Source: Tubiluchus corallicola (Eukaryota > Priapulida > Priapulimorpha > Priapulimorphida > Tubiluchidae). Taken from it: a stretch of 64,000 bases of DNA. Position numbers and translations under genes: made by a program. Position 1 is the first letter of the stretch. Each line of letters begins with the position of its first letter. Where the stretch lies: assembly GCA_030141605.1 (NCBI GenBank), contig JAQGDQ010000180.1:126001-190000 (forward strand), written 5' to 3'. The notes beneath the pieces are model-generated. The model did not search any database. It was not told the DNA's origin and saw nothing but the letters and a program-made list of their open reading frames with translations. Of the stretch, positions 38,096 through 49,876 are shown piece by piece.

Positions 38096-39382
38096 GTTTA
38101 TTTCGCATAAAAATATACAGCTTACAAAGACAACAGGATGTTAGTAAAGTAACGTATGTACAGAAATTCAACATTATAATATCCACTCATTTCAATACGC
38201 TCGTAATTCTATTACTATATACGGTGTTGCAAAAATCTATAAACAGGTATCTTAAAACATAATATTTAAATGAGTTCTTAACCTTTAACTTTACGTTTTC
38301 GTTTAGGTCTACAGTACAACCACATTTATCAGTCCGACAGCGTAGAAAAATGTGTTTAACAGGTAAAATTCCTGTCAATTTTCAGTTTAGTTTTCGATCC
38401 GGCTTGTGTATTCTACCCAAAAAATATGAACCTGAGCTTGAAAACTGAGCACGGGCTGGAGAAATTCTCAAAGAACGCAGGACGGCGATTAACGTCTTGT
38501 TATCCCGGCTTCGAGGGGTAGTACAGCGATTCAGCGAGTCTCTCTCGTGCAGCCATCGTAAAGGGAAGGTCTAGTTTGACGCTGTGTGCGTGGCAATTTG
38601 GAGAATCTCCAGCTGTTGGCAAAATACTGAGCACATCATGGCGTGTTTTATTACTACAGCCTCTATAAACTATTGCAGCACTTTCTCGCGCCTGTAGTGC
38701 CACAAGACAGGAGCCTAATTGATTGGAAAGACTGTAATTATGCGTAGCTAAACAAAAATTAATCTTATTTGTTCAGGCTAAAATGTAGAAGAAACAGCAG
38801 CGAAGACGGCAAAAAAATCCGTCTTCAAGAAATAGTTTCAGAAACAGTTCCAATAAGAGCTTCCAACTTCCAGATTTATTATATATATAATAAGGGAACA
38901 GCCTATAAGAAGTCGATATATATATATAATATAAGATATACGATATATAATATAAGATATATACGATATATATATATAAGATTTTATTTGTACATGTTAC
39001 ATATTACAACAGTGCAATTCTCCAATATTTGTTAGTATGTAATAATTTACGAACGTGTTTACATTAGTTAGTTATAATATAATAAAACGATATTTTCGAT
39101 ATTCCCCTGTTAATAAGACCCCGTTTGAAACAATTACTTTAATACTACTACTACATGTAATAATCCTAATTACTGAATAATTGCATTGTTTTGTTTAAAT
39201 TTAGGTATTTAACTTTATTATTTTTTGTTTTCAGTTTTTTTTGATAATTTGTATCATTTGTACTATTATTATTAATATTATGTTTTTCTTATTTGTTTTT
39301 GTTTTTGTTATCTGCAGCATCACCGTTTATATTTAGTATACCAATCTACGTATAAGAAAGGGCAGGAGACTAGATGACCATA

Positions 39383-39895
39383 ATTATTATTATTACTGTC
39401 ATTATTACTATCACTATTACTATTACTATTACTATTACTATTACTATTACTATTACTATTACTGTTACTATTACTATTACTATTACTATTACTATTACTA
39501 TCATTATTATTACAATTACTATTACCATTACTATTATTATTTTATTATTATTACTATTACTATTACTATTACCATTACTATCATTATTATTACTATTACT
39601 ATTACTGTTACTGTTACTGTTACTGTTACAGTTACAGTTACAGTTACAGTTACAGTTACAGTTACAGTTACAGTTACAGTTACAGTTACAGTTACTGTTA
39701 CTGTTACTGTTACTGTTACTGTTACTGTTACTATTACTATTACTATTACTATTACTATCTCTATTAATATTACCATTACTATCATTATTATTACAATTGC
39801 TATTACTATTATTATAATTATTACTAGTGCTATTATTATTATTAATGTTGTTATTGTCGTTACTGCTACAATCATAGTTATTGTTGTTGTTGAAA
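39383..39895. repeat. hexanucleotide array, TTACTA/TTACTG/TTACAG blocks
   Basis: Blocks of TTACTA, then TTACTG (from about 39606), TTACAG (about 39628-39690), TTACTG again and TTACTA again, in a roughly mirror-symmetrical order, with ATT-rich flanks. Confidence 0.95.
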
Positions 39896-42114
39896 TCATT
39901 AGCATCGAGTAATAATTACAACTATACATTATAGAGTATTTTTAATTAATAACAAAATTAAAATATGAATTTTGATTAATGAGAATTTCGCGGCATCTTA
40001 CGCTATAACTAACTTACTTAATGAAGCCACGAAGCCATCACGTGGATTCATCCACAAACCCAGTTTTTACAGCAATAAATGTCACACGAATGAGACTCAC
40101 TCATTAAATCGTCTGATACTGGAAGTGGCGCACACTCACATGTGCTGAAAAGTGTTTTGATTTGAACTCTTGACACGCAGTAAGTTAAAACATATTGCAA
40201 TCAGTTTTTTAGGGCACACTGTTTAGTTTAACACATGATGTATGATGTGTTTAATAACTCTTCGGGATGACGTGCGAAATTTTTTCAAGATATTCCAAAA
40301 ATTGTAGCAATTTCGTTGCAGATTTTCACACAGGAATAAAATATGGCTCACTTGAAATTGAATATTCCGAAAGAGTTAAATGTGTGGGCTATAGTCGAAA
40401 TTAAGAATATAATAAAACATAATTAAAATAACGCGTCGCATTTCTTATGGAACGTTGTAACTGTGACCGAGACCGACTCAATATTGTATATGTATGACTT
40501 AAATTCCCCTTGTATGAAACTGGGATAGTTGTTTTGTGAAATTGCGCTAAATGTCCGGATTTTAGCGAGACTTCATAAAACTACTATCACAGTTTTACAC
40601 ACGGGAATTTCAGTCATAGATCTGCAATATTCTATCGGCCTCGGTCACAGTTACAAACGTGGTCCGTTATTATTTCTACTTTTAGCAATATTCTTCACTT
40701 TGAAGAAAATTATTCGCATTACCACACATTTTATTTTATATTGCAATAATTACTGAAAGGACTGTGTAATTTTTTGATGGCCAACAGCGAAAGATTTTGA
40801 AATAATGATTGACATATTTTTTGCTTATACAACTACTTTTTTGGGTAATTCGTTTATTACGTATAGTATACCAGTGTTTATCCGTCGTGTTTTTTGTTAA
40901 AAATTTAGATTTCATAAAGAGAAAAATTTATAATAATATTTTATGCTACAATATTTCATTTTACAATAGGATTTATAATTTATAGTTATAGATATTTGAT
41001 CTATTGTTTTTAAATTTTGTAATCAATAAATATTTTTGTTTACAGCAAGTTTTAGTGGTTTTTATTTGGTAAGTACATTACATAAGACTTTCTTAATTCA
41101 AAACTGAAGATTGGTCAGTTGCACGACGCAGCAGACGAAAAATTACCACGTAATTTAACTACGTCAGCACATCAAAATTATTAATTTTTATACGAATTTT
41201 ATTCTGCGTTTTACATTATAGCTTACTGAACTGACAAAGGTTCACGATTATCCCAAACATGCGTAGAGATATTTTTCATTTTTTACATACACGGACTCTT
41301 GCAAGTCACACGATTACACACAGGTCCAGTTAACCGCTGTTTAACCCCAGGCTGTAGGCCTACGTCACACTACTCAGTAACATGAAATACTAGGCCTATA
41401 CTGTAGGCCTAAAGACCTGTTTTCATGAAAATGAATGTGACTATTCTTACGCATTAGTGACATTTAAGTATTAATAACCACGGGGTGTATACAACAAAGA
41501 TTATAAGTAATGGGCAATTTGTACAATTAAGGAATAAGATGTGCAAGCATACATATAGAACTATCGAAAAAAACTAGAAAATACTATCACTTATTAACAT
41601 ACACATTGCCGTTTAACAATCCATTTCAGATCAAAACAGATCGAAATAAACTACGTTTTCCATATGCGATATTTATTTTGTTTCAATTAAAAATCCTATC
41701 AAACAATTAGGCCTAAAAATTTATCGGTTTTAATCCATACATCAACTGAAAGCTCAAGAGAATTATCACTAAATAATATTCTTTCAGAATTAGCATGAAA
41801 GTATGCGTACTTTGCATATTCTTTTCGAATTGCTATGGCATGAAAGTATACGTATTTTGCATTGATAGCAAACAAGTTATGGCAAAAATTCGCCGAATTT
41901 CAAACAGGGCTAAAACACTGGCATGCACAGTTAGTGAAGCTTCATCATCATCATCACCACCATGAAACATCATCAGCTGTTAAAGTTTAGGGTTTCGCTG
42001 TTCAGATGGCACTGACCCACATATAAGCTACTATGATTAATCCAACACAGCGAGTATTTCCTGTCTAATACTGTACTGTTGACAATTTCTAGCAAACATA
42101 TAAAGTGTACTTAC

Positions 42115-42285
42115 AAATCCGTATCCCCTGCTTTTTCCCGTTTGTCGGTCTGTGATTACGACAGCTTCTTCTATGTCTCCAAACTGCTGAAAATATTCTT
42201 TTAAGCTCTGGTCCGTGGTGTGGTACGGCAAACCACCCACAAAGATTTTCGTGAATGTCGTATCCTTCTGCTGTACAGTTGTCAT
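42115..42285 (-). CDS. RBM24: RBM24/RBM38-like RNA-binding protein, first coding exon
   Basis: Encodes the N-terminal half of a single RRM: the first residues are [20 protein letters not shown], then a segment containing [12 protein letters not shown] and [20 protein letters not shown], ending YGF. The RNP2 motif (KIFVGGL, about residues 13-19) and the start of RNP1 (KSRGYGF) are visible. This closely matches the RBM24/RBM38/SUP-12 family, which binds GU-rich RNA and controls alternative splicing and mRNA stability, notably in muscle. I chose the ATG at 42285 because it gives the family N-terminus; the frame stays open upstream to about 42360, but that part is AT-rich and unlike the family. 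The exon ends on a codon boundary at TTT, followed by a GTAAGT donor at 42114. The intron therefore interrupts RNP1, and joining to 16594 restores YGF|VTM. Identity to the family is clear; the choice between RBM24 and RBM38 is not resolvable from one RRM. Confidence 0.93.
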
Positions 42286-42599
42286 GGCTAGATATATTAA
42301 TATATATAAATATGTATATATACACAAAAACGAGTAAAAATAAAATTTAAAAATATGCACAAGTGTTACCAGCCACTGGTATATATCACGGTACAGTTCC
42401 CTGCAGTGTTTTGGAGTAAAGTTTTTTCAAGGCTCATGCACAGCTTGTCTTGTGATTGGTGGGTTCGTATAGTACAGTGAAACCCAGTCTTTTCTTGTGT
42501 GTTCGTGCATAACACGAACAGTTGACTTCTAGAAATGCTGATACTGCTGCTTCTCGTGCACCGTTCTTTCATTTATCCATGGTGAACGCGAATAGAACC

Positions 42600-42760
42600 A
42601 CGTGCTTTAGCAACAGAGTAAGCCCTACCCACAATGCTTACCCTTACCAACCAGTGCACGGAGATTAAATAGCTCGACCCACCCGTGACAGCTGATTGAC
42701 GCTAGAGAACGCTGCGATGCAGTTTGCGCAAAGCATTGTGGGGAAGTTAGCAGCATAGGC
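42600..42760. promoter_or_regulatory. candidate promoter with two inverted ZNF143/Staf-like sites
   Basis: Upstream of the RBM24-like ATG. TACCCACAATGC at 42626-42637 lies on the plus strand. On the minus strand, 42746-42724 reads CTTCCCCACAATGCTTTGCG followed by CAA. Both resemble the ZNF143 (Staf) core, TWCCCANAATGC with a following TTGCG. They sit about 100 bp apart in opposite orientation, in a stretch that is GC-richer than its surroundings. A CACGTG E-box is at 42599-42604. ZNF143 sites are common at animal promoters, often bidirectional ones. The transcription start is not known. Confidence 0.45.
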
Positions 42761-43514
42761 GTTTATCTCTCATAACAACTCGTAACAACACAAGGAACTA
42801 CAAAATTTAATATTAATTTAATTTCTTTAACTTATTTCAGGTTTTTGCCTATATCAACAATCATAAAATTACGTACAGACTTAAAACCTTGTTTAAGCTT
42901 CCTAAAAGTTCATAGAAGTTGAGAATGAAAGTAAAGTGCAATACAAAATTTTAGATTCGTACTAATATCTACAGCTGGCTACAGCTAAAAGCTTTAATTT
43001 AGTTTTATTTTATTTACTTGTTTATTTCAGAGCCGATGTCCATAAAATACAAAATGGAAGCAATACAATGAAAACGAACAAAACTTAAGAAAACATGAAT
43101 TACTGACATTTAAAAGATGAAATTTCACAGCACATTGACTCTGGTCTCAGTTAAACCTACGTACATGTATATATATATATATGTGTACATGTTGAGAACC
43201 GGAGGCAGGGTCATATAGTAGAACCGGTGTAATAAGAATGAATTAGTTGCTATTTCACATTAACTGAATAATGTGAAACATTATTAACACATTCACATTT
43301 CAAAATAAATCTATTACTTCTATAACAGTGTTACTGTACATAAAAACCGTTATTGTAAAATAGGACGAAAACGAAACGTACCTAGAGCAAATGCCACAGA
43401 AGAAAACATTTAAGAAGAACAATATGTTGTACAACATACAGATTCTGGCTTTGAACGATTTCTAAACCATTTCAAGAGTATCTTCAAAAAATGCTTCAGT
43501 AATAACTTAATTAA

Positions 43515-43975
43515 AGGAAAACAGCACGTTTTTCATACCCCTCTCTATTTTGGAGTACGGTAAAACGTATAAGTTTTAAAGTAATAATAATGCCTAAGTG
43601 TTTCTGATAATTAAATAGGAATTTAAACGCTTAATTAACAGCTAGTGAGCACAGGTAGCGATAACGTCAGAACTGAACGTAATTTTTAACGGCAAAAACA
43701 TTCCACGAGCGCGTTGCGCCTGTTTGCGAAAGCGAAAATTGAAGTGCAGTTCTACTTTACAACATTGACTATGATACAGAAAAGCTGAACAGATTTATAT
43801 TTTAATAAAAACTTTTCACGTTTATCGCTGTGTCATCGCGTGATTTCATCACAAGTGCGCGCTACGTCAGAATCGAACTGAAAGATGCAGATGCTCTGCC
43901 CATCTGTCTAATGGCGAAATACCTGTAACAGGACGCGAACGTGAAATTAAACTTTCGTGGAAATACCTACATGCT
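43515..43975 (-). mobile_element. piggyBac-like MITE, family A, divergent copy
   Basis: Follows TTAA at 43511-43514. On the minus strand near 43925-43865 the core reads ATTAGACAGATGGGCAGAGC, then ATCTGCATCTTTCAG and TTCGATTCTGA, the clearest match here to tRNA box A and box B. The far end is not sharply defined. Confidence 0.58.
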
Positions 43976-44339
43976 CTATTAAAACAGCTACCGATATTTA
44001 CTAAAATATATTAAAATCTATACAGAATTTAAAATTACAAACCATCAGTGAAAAAAACAACAGTTATACATCAATAAATGATGTTACCTTTTAAATATAT
44101 ACTAGTCTGATGTACGTGTACATGGTTTACAATAGAATAGAACTGCTGATCCAGTCATTCGTGTTCTTAAACTATAGGCAGAGTGACACAACAGTACTTT
44201 AAATGTTTTATTTTTTGCACATAAGATGGCGTATCGTAAGCATAATACGTGAAAATTTTGTGAAGAGCAACATTGTAAGTGGCGCGGATCTCGTTAAACT
44301 GCATAGTTTAAAATGAGATACGTGTTAAATTTAAGATAC

Positions 44340-44745
44340 TACTACTTGTGTTTAAGGCGCTTCATGGCGAGACATCTGCTTACATTTGTGACATGATTCG
44401 TCCACCAAATTCAATCCGGTATAGTATTAGATCAAACGATAGCCGTTTGCTTACGGTTCCTAGAGTGCGCTGTTTCACTATGGGTGATAGGTCATTTGTT
44501 GTTGCAGGACCTGTTCCATTATGGGTGATAGGTCTTGTGCTGTTGCAAGACCTGTTCCACTATGGGTGATACGTCATTTGCTGTTGCAAGACCTGTTCCA
44601 CTATGGGTGACATGTCATTTGCTGTCCCTGGACCGACTCAATTGAACAGCCTGCGTATTCACATTCAAGATACTTTCGAACACTAACACTTTTAAAATTA
44701 CAGATTAAAACATACTTATTTAAGATAGAATACGATCTTTGAAGA
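44340..44745 (+). pseudogene. LINE (CR1/L2-type) ORF2 3' end with internal tandem repeat
   Basis: The frame VFKALHGETSAYICDMIRPP, then SIRYSIRSNDSRLLTVPRVR and GDRSFVVAGPVP, corresponds to the LINE pattern 'K.LHG..P.Y..D...P...R.LRS.....L.VPR......GDR.F...AP..WN'. After a tandem-repeat interruption, traces of 'LNSLRIHIQDTFE...LQIKTYLFKIEYDL' follow and end at TGA near 44741. The 41-bp repeat destroys the frame. Confidence 0.68.
44481..44640 (+). repeat. 41-bp tandem repeat inside the LINE fragment
   Basis: The segment starting TGGGTGATAGGTCATTTG recurs at 44481, 44522, 44563 and 44604, an exact 41-bp spacing. Since 41 is not a multiple of three, each added unit shifts the former reading frame, so the amplification came after, or caused, loss of the ORF. 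Confidence 0.85.
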
Positions 44746-44947
44746 AATTTTGATTTGTCGTTGCATGCTTGTATTTTCTAAATCTGTGTTTTTTTCTACT
44801 TACTTGTTGTTATTTTATGAAATTTAGTAGGATTTTTGTTTAATATTATAAACGTTTTTAATCTCTTCACGATGATTTTAGATACCTTTATATATCATCT
44901 TTGAATATTGTCAGTTGAGCTGTCTATAGATTTAGACGCTATGCAAG

Positions 44948-44978
<31 letters not shown>

Positions 44979-46899
44979 GCATCATTATTATATAAAATCC
45001 CCACAGGAGACGTGAAATGCAGAAATTAATGGGAAAACGATACAAAGCAGAAAAACGTGATGAATTTTATGTAAGAAACTTTCTTTAAAGGAAAAATTAT
45101 TGAAAAATTATAAAATAAATTGATAATTATAAAGGTGAAATATAACCGACTAGTGTACTTTATTCTGTTGATGCTCTTTTATTTAATTAATTAAATAATT
45201 AATTAACAAACAACACAACGATTTTTTTTTTCATTTTTTAGAACACAAAATGAAGCTTTCTGTGAGAATGGCTTATACGTCAGTTTTGGGATATGGAGTC
45301 TCAGTAACTTCTTTTCTAGTTTTCAATTTACCTCGCAAGTGATTTTTTTGTCTTTTTTATCTTTACATTTATCTCGCAGCCGTAAATTGCGTAAATTTTG
45401 AAAGTTCCCAGTTTTGCCATTTTCTTAGTGTGCTCAGATGTAACCATAACTAAATGTATCAATTTTCAAACTGTCATTTGAAACTAATAAGTCACGTTTA
45501 ATGTGGTTGTTAATGTCAACTTTTAGTTTTCACTTTCTGTTAACTTAGTTAACTTTTAGTCAAAATTTTAGATTTTCAATAATAATTGACTTCTTGTTTC
45601 CTTAGCAGGCCAATCTGCACGACGCAAAAATGTGCTCATCGGAAATATGTCCATTACAGACCTTATATTGTTTCACGCCATGACCTGCAGGTGGCAGCAC
45701 TTGCTTATCTCTACATTTCTCTGGTTAAACTTATTTTTTGGAGCAATTCACGAATTATCTGTTGAAACTTTCTTTTCAGTTGCGAATGATATTTACCAAG
45801 TTTAGGTTGTTCAGTCACAGTTTACCAACTGAAAAATGTAAGCATGAATATATGGATTATAATGAGATGAAGTATAATATTTTTGAACCAGTAGGTGATG
45901 AGTATCATTGTCTTTGCAGTATGGTCTTTTTAAAAACGAAAAGAAATTGTTTTTGTCAAAGTATGACCAAAGTAATGTAAATTCTGAGGGATGTTTTCAA
46001 CTTTTTTGAAGTAAAATTTCCATATTCATCACAAAATTGTCAAATTTGTTCAGGAAATTTTAATAATTGGTAAACGATGGCGCTTTGGGCGTTTAATTCT
46101 GTTGTGAACAATGCGAGTTTTTGCTGATTGTATAATATTAAAACTACTAATATTAATTTTAATCTTTCTTAAATAAGTTTATTCATTGCTCCTCTCATTT
46201 TTCAGATACCTTGTCGTATTTATCTCATATGTCCAGTACGCAGTTACTCTGTGTAACATTTTAATATTTTTTAGTTTCATGTCTTTGAAAAAGCATACAG
46301 TGAGTCCAGTGTAACTAGACTGTTTGCGTACTTGCTACACAAATACAATACATATTAACAGAACTGAAATCGAAAACAGAAGTCTACACTCTCTACATGA
46401 CTGCAATCCTTGACTTTAGTAGTAATAAAAATCATGAGTAGATTTTTTTAGATTTTTTTGGACACGATCCACATGTGTATAATTAAATTTTCATTATGTA
46501 TAAAATGTATAGCATATTTTTCTAAATAACAGACGTGATTGGCTTTTGAAAGCCCGACGATAAATATTTTTTACAGTAAAAAGAGATTAAATATTTGGTT
46601 TCACTTTTTGTGTAGTTTAAATTACTTTTCCACAGTTCTCATTAACTTTTGGACAGCGTTTGGACAATAAATGTTTTCACCTCTTGCATAATTCATTTAA
46701 CCTTTGCAAAATTAAACTATTACTGTTTGCTACAGGTAAATTACTGGTACGCTTATCGAAGGAGCTTTTTTTCTAAAAATTACGTAAATATAAGCCTCAT
46801 TTTTACCTATTTTAACAATTTATGGCGTGAATAGACAAAGAAGTCTTCGAGCCAGCCAGTATGGACAGAACAAAGCAGTAACGGATCGTAGTTAAATTG

Positions 46900-47300
46900 T
46901 TTTGCTGCAATTTAATGGGTGCTGCAAAATTAATTTTTAGCCATTGTTTTAATACTGTGTAAAACGAAACAAACATATGTATTTTTATTGTTGTAATTTT
47001 AAACAAACAAACTAATTTAAACATAACCTTGTTAAACTCCTATACAAAAATTGTTTTCTTACGAATAGCCTAAATTGTCGTAGTTCAAGAATAGGCCGAT
47101 ACACGGCTTTTAAACACGCGACAACTGACAACACGTACTACAGTGAGCGACAGTACTCTTTCTACCTAACGTACAGCGCTTTATCTCAGACACGTGCGCA
47201 TGCCTGCATGCGCACAGCAGCCAAACATCGCGTTGCTTAGGCTGTGAAGCAAATTGTAATTCCCTCACATGCTCTGGTTATTATTTTTAACTATCATTGA
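46900..47300 (-). mobile_element. hAT-like copy, inverted, ends degraded
   Basis: Reverse complement of the 4774-5273 family: GGGTGCTGCAAAATTAATTT, TTTTAATACTGTGTAAAACG and the GTGCGCATGC / GCGCACAGCAGCCAAACATC block are recognisable. Terminal CAGTGGCGG was not found intact. Confidence 0.6.
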
Positions 47301-48318
47301 TACATTGCTTTTTGTGAGAAAATAGAAAAAATAAATCTAAATCTGTTCACGATTTATTTTACTCTTTTGTACAAATGATTTCTGTCTGAAATCACCCTGT
47401 GCACAATTGAAAAATGATTTTTAAACAGTCGAAACAAAGTGCAAAGTTACAAGATCTGTACATATAGAAATCTCACTACATACAATTATGCCAAATGCGT
47501 GTAGTGCCATTTTCTATATGTATGGATCTTTAAAATAGTCCATGCTACCTGAGCCCTTCCTAGAATACTGTGGATGGATAATTTCTCAAGGAGTTGCTCA
47601 AATGATAGATAATAGTATAATGTATTTGTAGAGTCACAAAAGTGACAAGTATTGCAGTTCGACGATGCTTGAATTAATTGAAGACACTGTGGAGATTTTA
47701 TTGAGGCTTGTAAAATATTGATTAGAAAAAACATTTTGCCTGAAAATTTCTTTAAAAACTTTTTAAAGAGCAGTCACATCTTCACATTCGTAAACATTCA
47801 TTTACTGTTGAAGTGATGAATGAATGGAATAATATGCTTGTCGTGGTGATTGCTGTACTAACTATAGTAATTGTGGAAAAATATGGGGTTTCTAATATGA
47901 GTGTACTCACTGGACCCTTAGTCATTCATTACAGTATTGTGTAAGACGGTGGCTAATATTTTGTCGAAACTATGAGCAAAAATGTAGTTTTAAGAATATG
48001 AGATGCCGCAGGATGACATGACTGTCTATGTCAGTCGTGCTTTCTGATAGAGAATGCTCAGCTCTATCCCTCATAATTCATCGCGTAGACATTAGACAGT
48101 CGACAGTACGTGGTAATTCATTAACTATGGTTATAACGGCTGCGCTAGTGCTACCATGACTGCGGCGCCATGCGTTGTGTCTCGCAAGATTTGACAAACA
48201 CAACATATGGCACCGCTCTTATCGCTTGTCGCGTCGTATTTTGTAAAAAAAATTGTTCATGTGCCAATGCTGATTTCGCTTTGAGACTATAAATAGGGTA
48301 CTAATAGCAAAAGGCAAA

Positions 48319-48374
48319 ATGTTTTTGAAACCTTTCAGAATCAAGTCAAATACCGCTATTAAAGGCTCAGAACG
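48319..48374 (+). CDS. EIF2D: eIF2D, first coding exon
   Basis: Encodes MFLKPFRIKSNTAIKGSE plus two bases (CG) of a split Arg codon. This matches the conserved N-terminus of eIF2D (the human protein begins MFAKAFRVKSNTAIKGSD). The donor CG|GTAAAT lies at 48374/48375. Joining to the acceptor at 51209 gives CG|G AAA AGA ATG, that is R-K-R-M, so phase and sequence both fit the family (SD-RRK-LRAD in human). The exon is only 56 coding bases, too short to stand out alone. TATAAATA at 48288-48295 lies only 24 bp before the ATG, so it is either in the leader or part of a promoter with an extremely short 5' UTR. Confidence 0.92.
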
Positions 48375-48730
48375 GTAAATTTATAAATGAAACTGCTACT
48401 GTACGTTCTCGTTCAACGACACTAATGCGTTCCAGTGATAGGTAGCTAAACAAAAACAACGCTTTTCATAGGATATAATGTAAAAGTATTGAAATAAGTC
48501 CCAGGGACAAAAGTCAACAATGCTAGTACATATGAAGTAAATGCTGTTAGACTTTGTTTATTGTGTCCTTTAATCATTAATGCTTTATTCATTGTGCAAA
48601 ATTTGGTTAACAAATTTATGGAGATGATGGAAGGCATTTGGTTTATCCACCTTAAAAGTGTAAATTAAATCTAAATGTCGGGGGTTTTATGCATCATCCC
48701 CTTATACTGATAACAAAGTATTCTGCTGTA

Positions 48731-49524
48731 CAGTAAACTCCGCATATAACAGAAATGCAACCGGACCGAAAAAACTTTTGAGTTAGGCGATGTTGACCAT
48801 TTTCCAGCATAGAAAGTCTAAATCCCTCCTCCAGACGGTGAGCTAAATAGAAGGCAGAAAGTCAACCCTTCTATACATAAACGACAAGATTTGATGACAA
48901 TTACACAATAACAAATTATGTAGTGAAACACGATTTTTTTATGTTACAAGGACACGTACACAACACTGTTAAACAACATGACAGTGCATACCAGTGTCTT
49001 GCGTACTGCAGTTCAGTTTGTGCGAAGTTCAATTATTTACACACTCCGTCAATAATAAGTGTTAGACAGAGACAGTGAATTTGAACAGACCATCACAATA
49101 GAGCGATTGTTTTCCCGCCGCCGACTGAGTCTTTCCGGGAAAGATCTTCCCTGGTAGAGTGTCACTATGTAGCTGCCAACTGTGACTTTCGCGGAAAGAT
49201 CAATCTCGAAGAAAATAATTAAGGGGCGTGACTTGTAAGACATCAGAATTTTCCCGGAAGACGATATCGTTTTTGAGTTCTAAGAAACTTTTTATTTTTC
49301 TAGAGTATAATTGCATTTTAGAGTTAAGCAAAGTAAATTACACGTATTTTGAGTAAATGGACCATAATTTTTTATTTGAGTTAGGCACAATTTTGAGGTG
49401 TGTATTTTGAGTTAAGCGATGTTTTTTGTGGGAAAAACGAAGGATTTCATCCATTCCGCTGAAATTTTTGAGTTAGACGAAAATTTGAGTTATGCGATTT
49501 TGAGTTACGCTGCGGAGTTTACTG
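48731..49524. mobile_element. pogo/Tigger-like element, TA-flanked, in EIF2D intron 1
   Basis: 794 bp from CAGTAAACTCCGCATATAAC to GCGGAGTTTACTG, flanked by TA (48729-48730, 49525-49526). The interior has repeated TTTTGAGTTA(G/T)GCGA motifs near both ends. Termini resemble pogo/Tigger repeats (CAGT..A..TCCGC.TATAAC). No transposase is seen. Confidence 0.75.
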
Positions 49525-49876
49525 TAGTACTAGATTTGTGAGCCATCCACCGCTGCATTGCTGTTTTAGTATATGCAGTACTGTATCCTATTTTTAAAAT
49601 TTCTCCAGTGTGCAAATTGCACAGTGTATTTTGTGAGTGGTTTATCGGTCTCTATTTTGACTATGTCACAGTCATGAACTGATTTCAGTTTCACGAAGGC
49701 ACCAGTCTGCTTTCAAAACTGTGAGTTCTATTTTCAGTGCAAAGTGACACTCCTAATTGAGTCATGAATACTACTGGTCTTTATAAAACAACATTAATTT
49801 TGTTCATTTTCATTTTTTTTAACTTTACTTAATTTCTATATATTTAATTTTGAGGGAAATAACTTGATAATGTGCA

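Larger units (their letters stand above)
16595..42114 (-). other. intron 1 of the RBM24-like gene
   Basis: About 25.5 kb between GTAAGT at 42114 and TTTCAG at 16595. It is filled mainly with the repeats listed separately. Stretches between those repeats (roughly 18.6-19.2, 20.0-21.4, 22.5-23.1, 24.5-25.4, 26.8-27.2, 27.9-28.5, 29.0-29.6, 30.5-31.1, 32.4-33.0, 34.1-34.7, 35.2-36.0, 36.6-37.7, 38.1-39.3 and 39.9-42.1 kb) are AT-rich, and I see no gene in them. Two less AT-rich pockets stand out: 20130-20470, and 38500-38703, which is open for 67 codons on the minus strand without a recognisable product. Neither has convincing splice borders. Confidence 0.85.
42286..48318. other. intergenic region between the divergent RBM24-like and EIF2D genes
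   Basis: About 6 kb between the two start codons. It holds the candidate promoter at 42600-42760, a piggyBac-like copy near 43515-43975, a LINE fragment at 44340-44745, a short (ATT)n run at 44949-44980 and a hAT-like copy at 46900-47300. The rest (44.75-46.85 and 47.3-48.2 kb) is AT-rich. A possible exon with acceptor TTTCTTTTCAG ending at 45778 and GTAAGC at about 45839 encodes no recognisable sequence. I see no further gene. Confidence 0.6.

Noticed and set aside
37658-38262. 150- to 176-codon open frames of repeated dipeptides
   Set aside because: Hexanucleotide microsatellite read in frame on both strands.
42286-42360. N-terminal extension of the RBM24-like protein upstream of 42285
   Set aside because: Open by chance through an AT-rich (TATATAAATA) stretch; hydrophobic and unlike any family member, and it lacks an upstream ATG.
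45738-45980. Possible exon with TTTTCAG acceptor
   Set aside because: The acceptor is good but the encoded sequence matches nothing and no partner exon was found.
48288-48295. TATAAATA as the EIF2D TATA box
   Set aside because: Only 24 bp before the start codon, which would leave virtually no 5' UTR; not supported over chance in AT-rich DNA.
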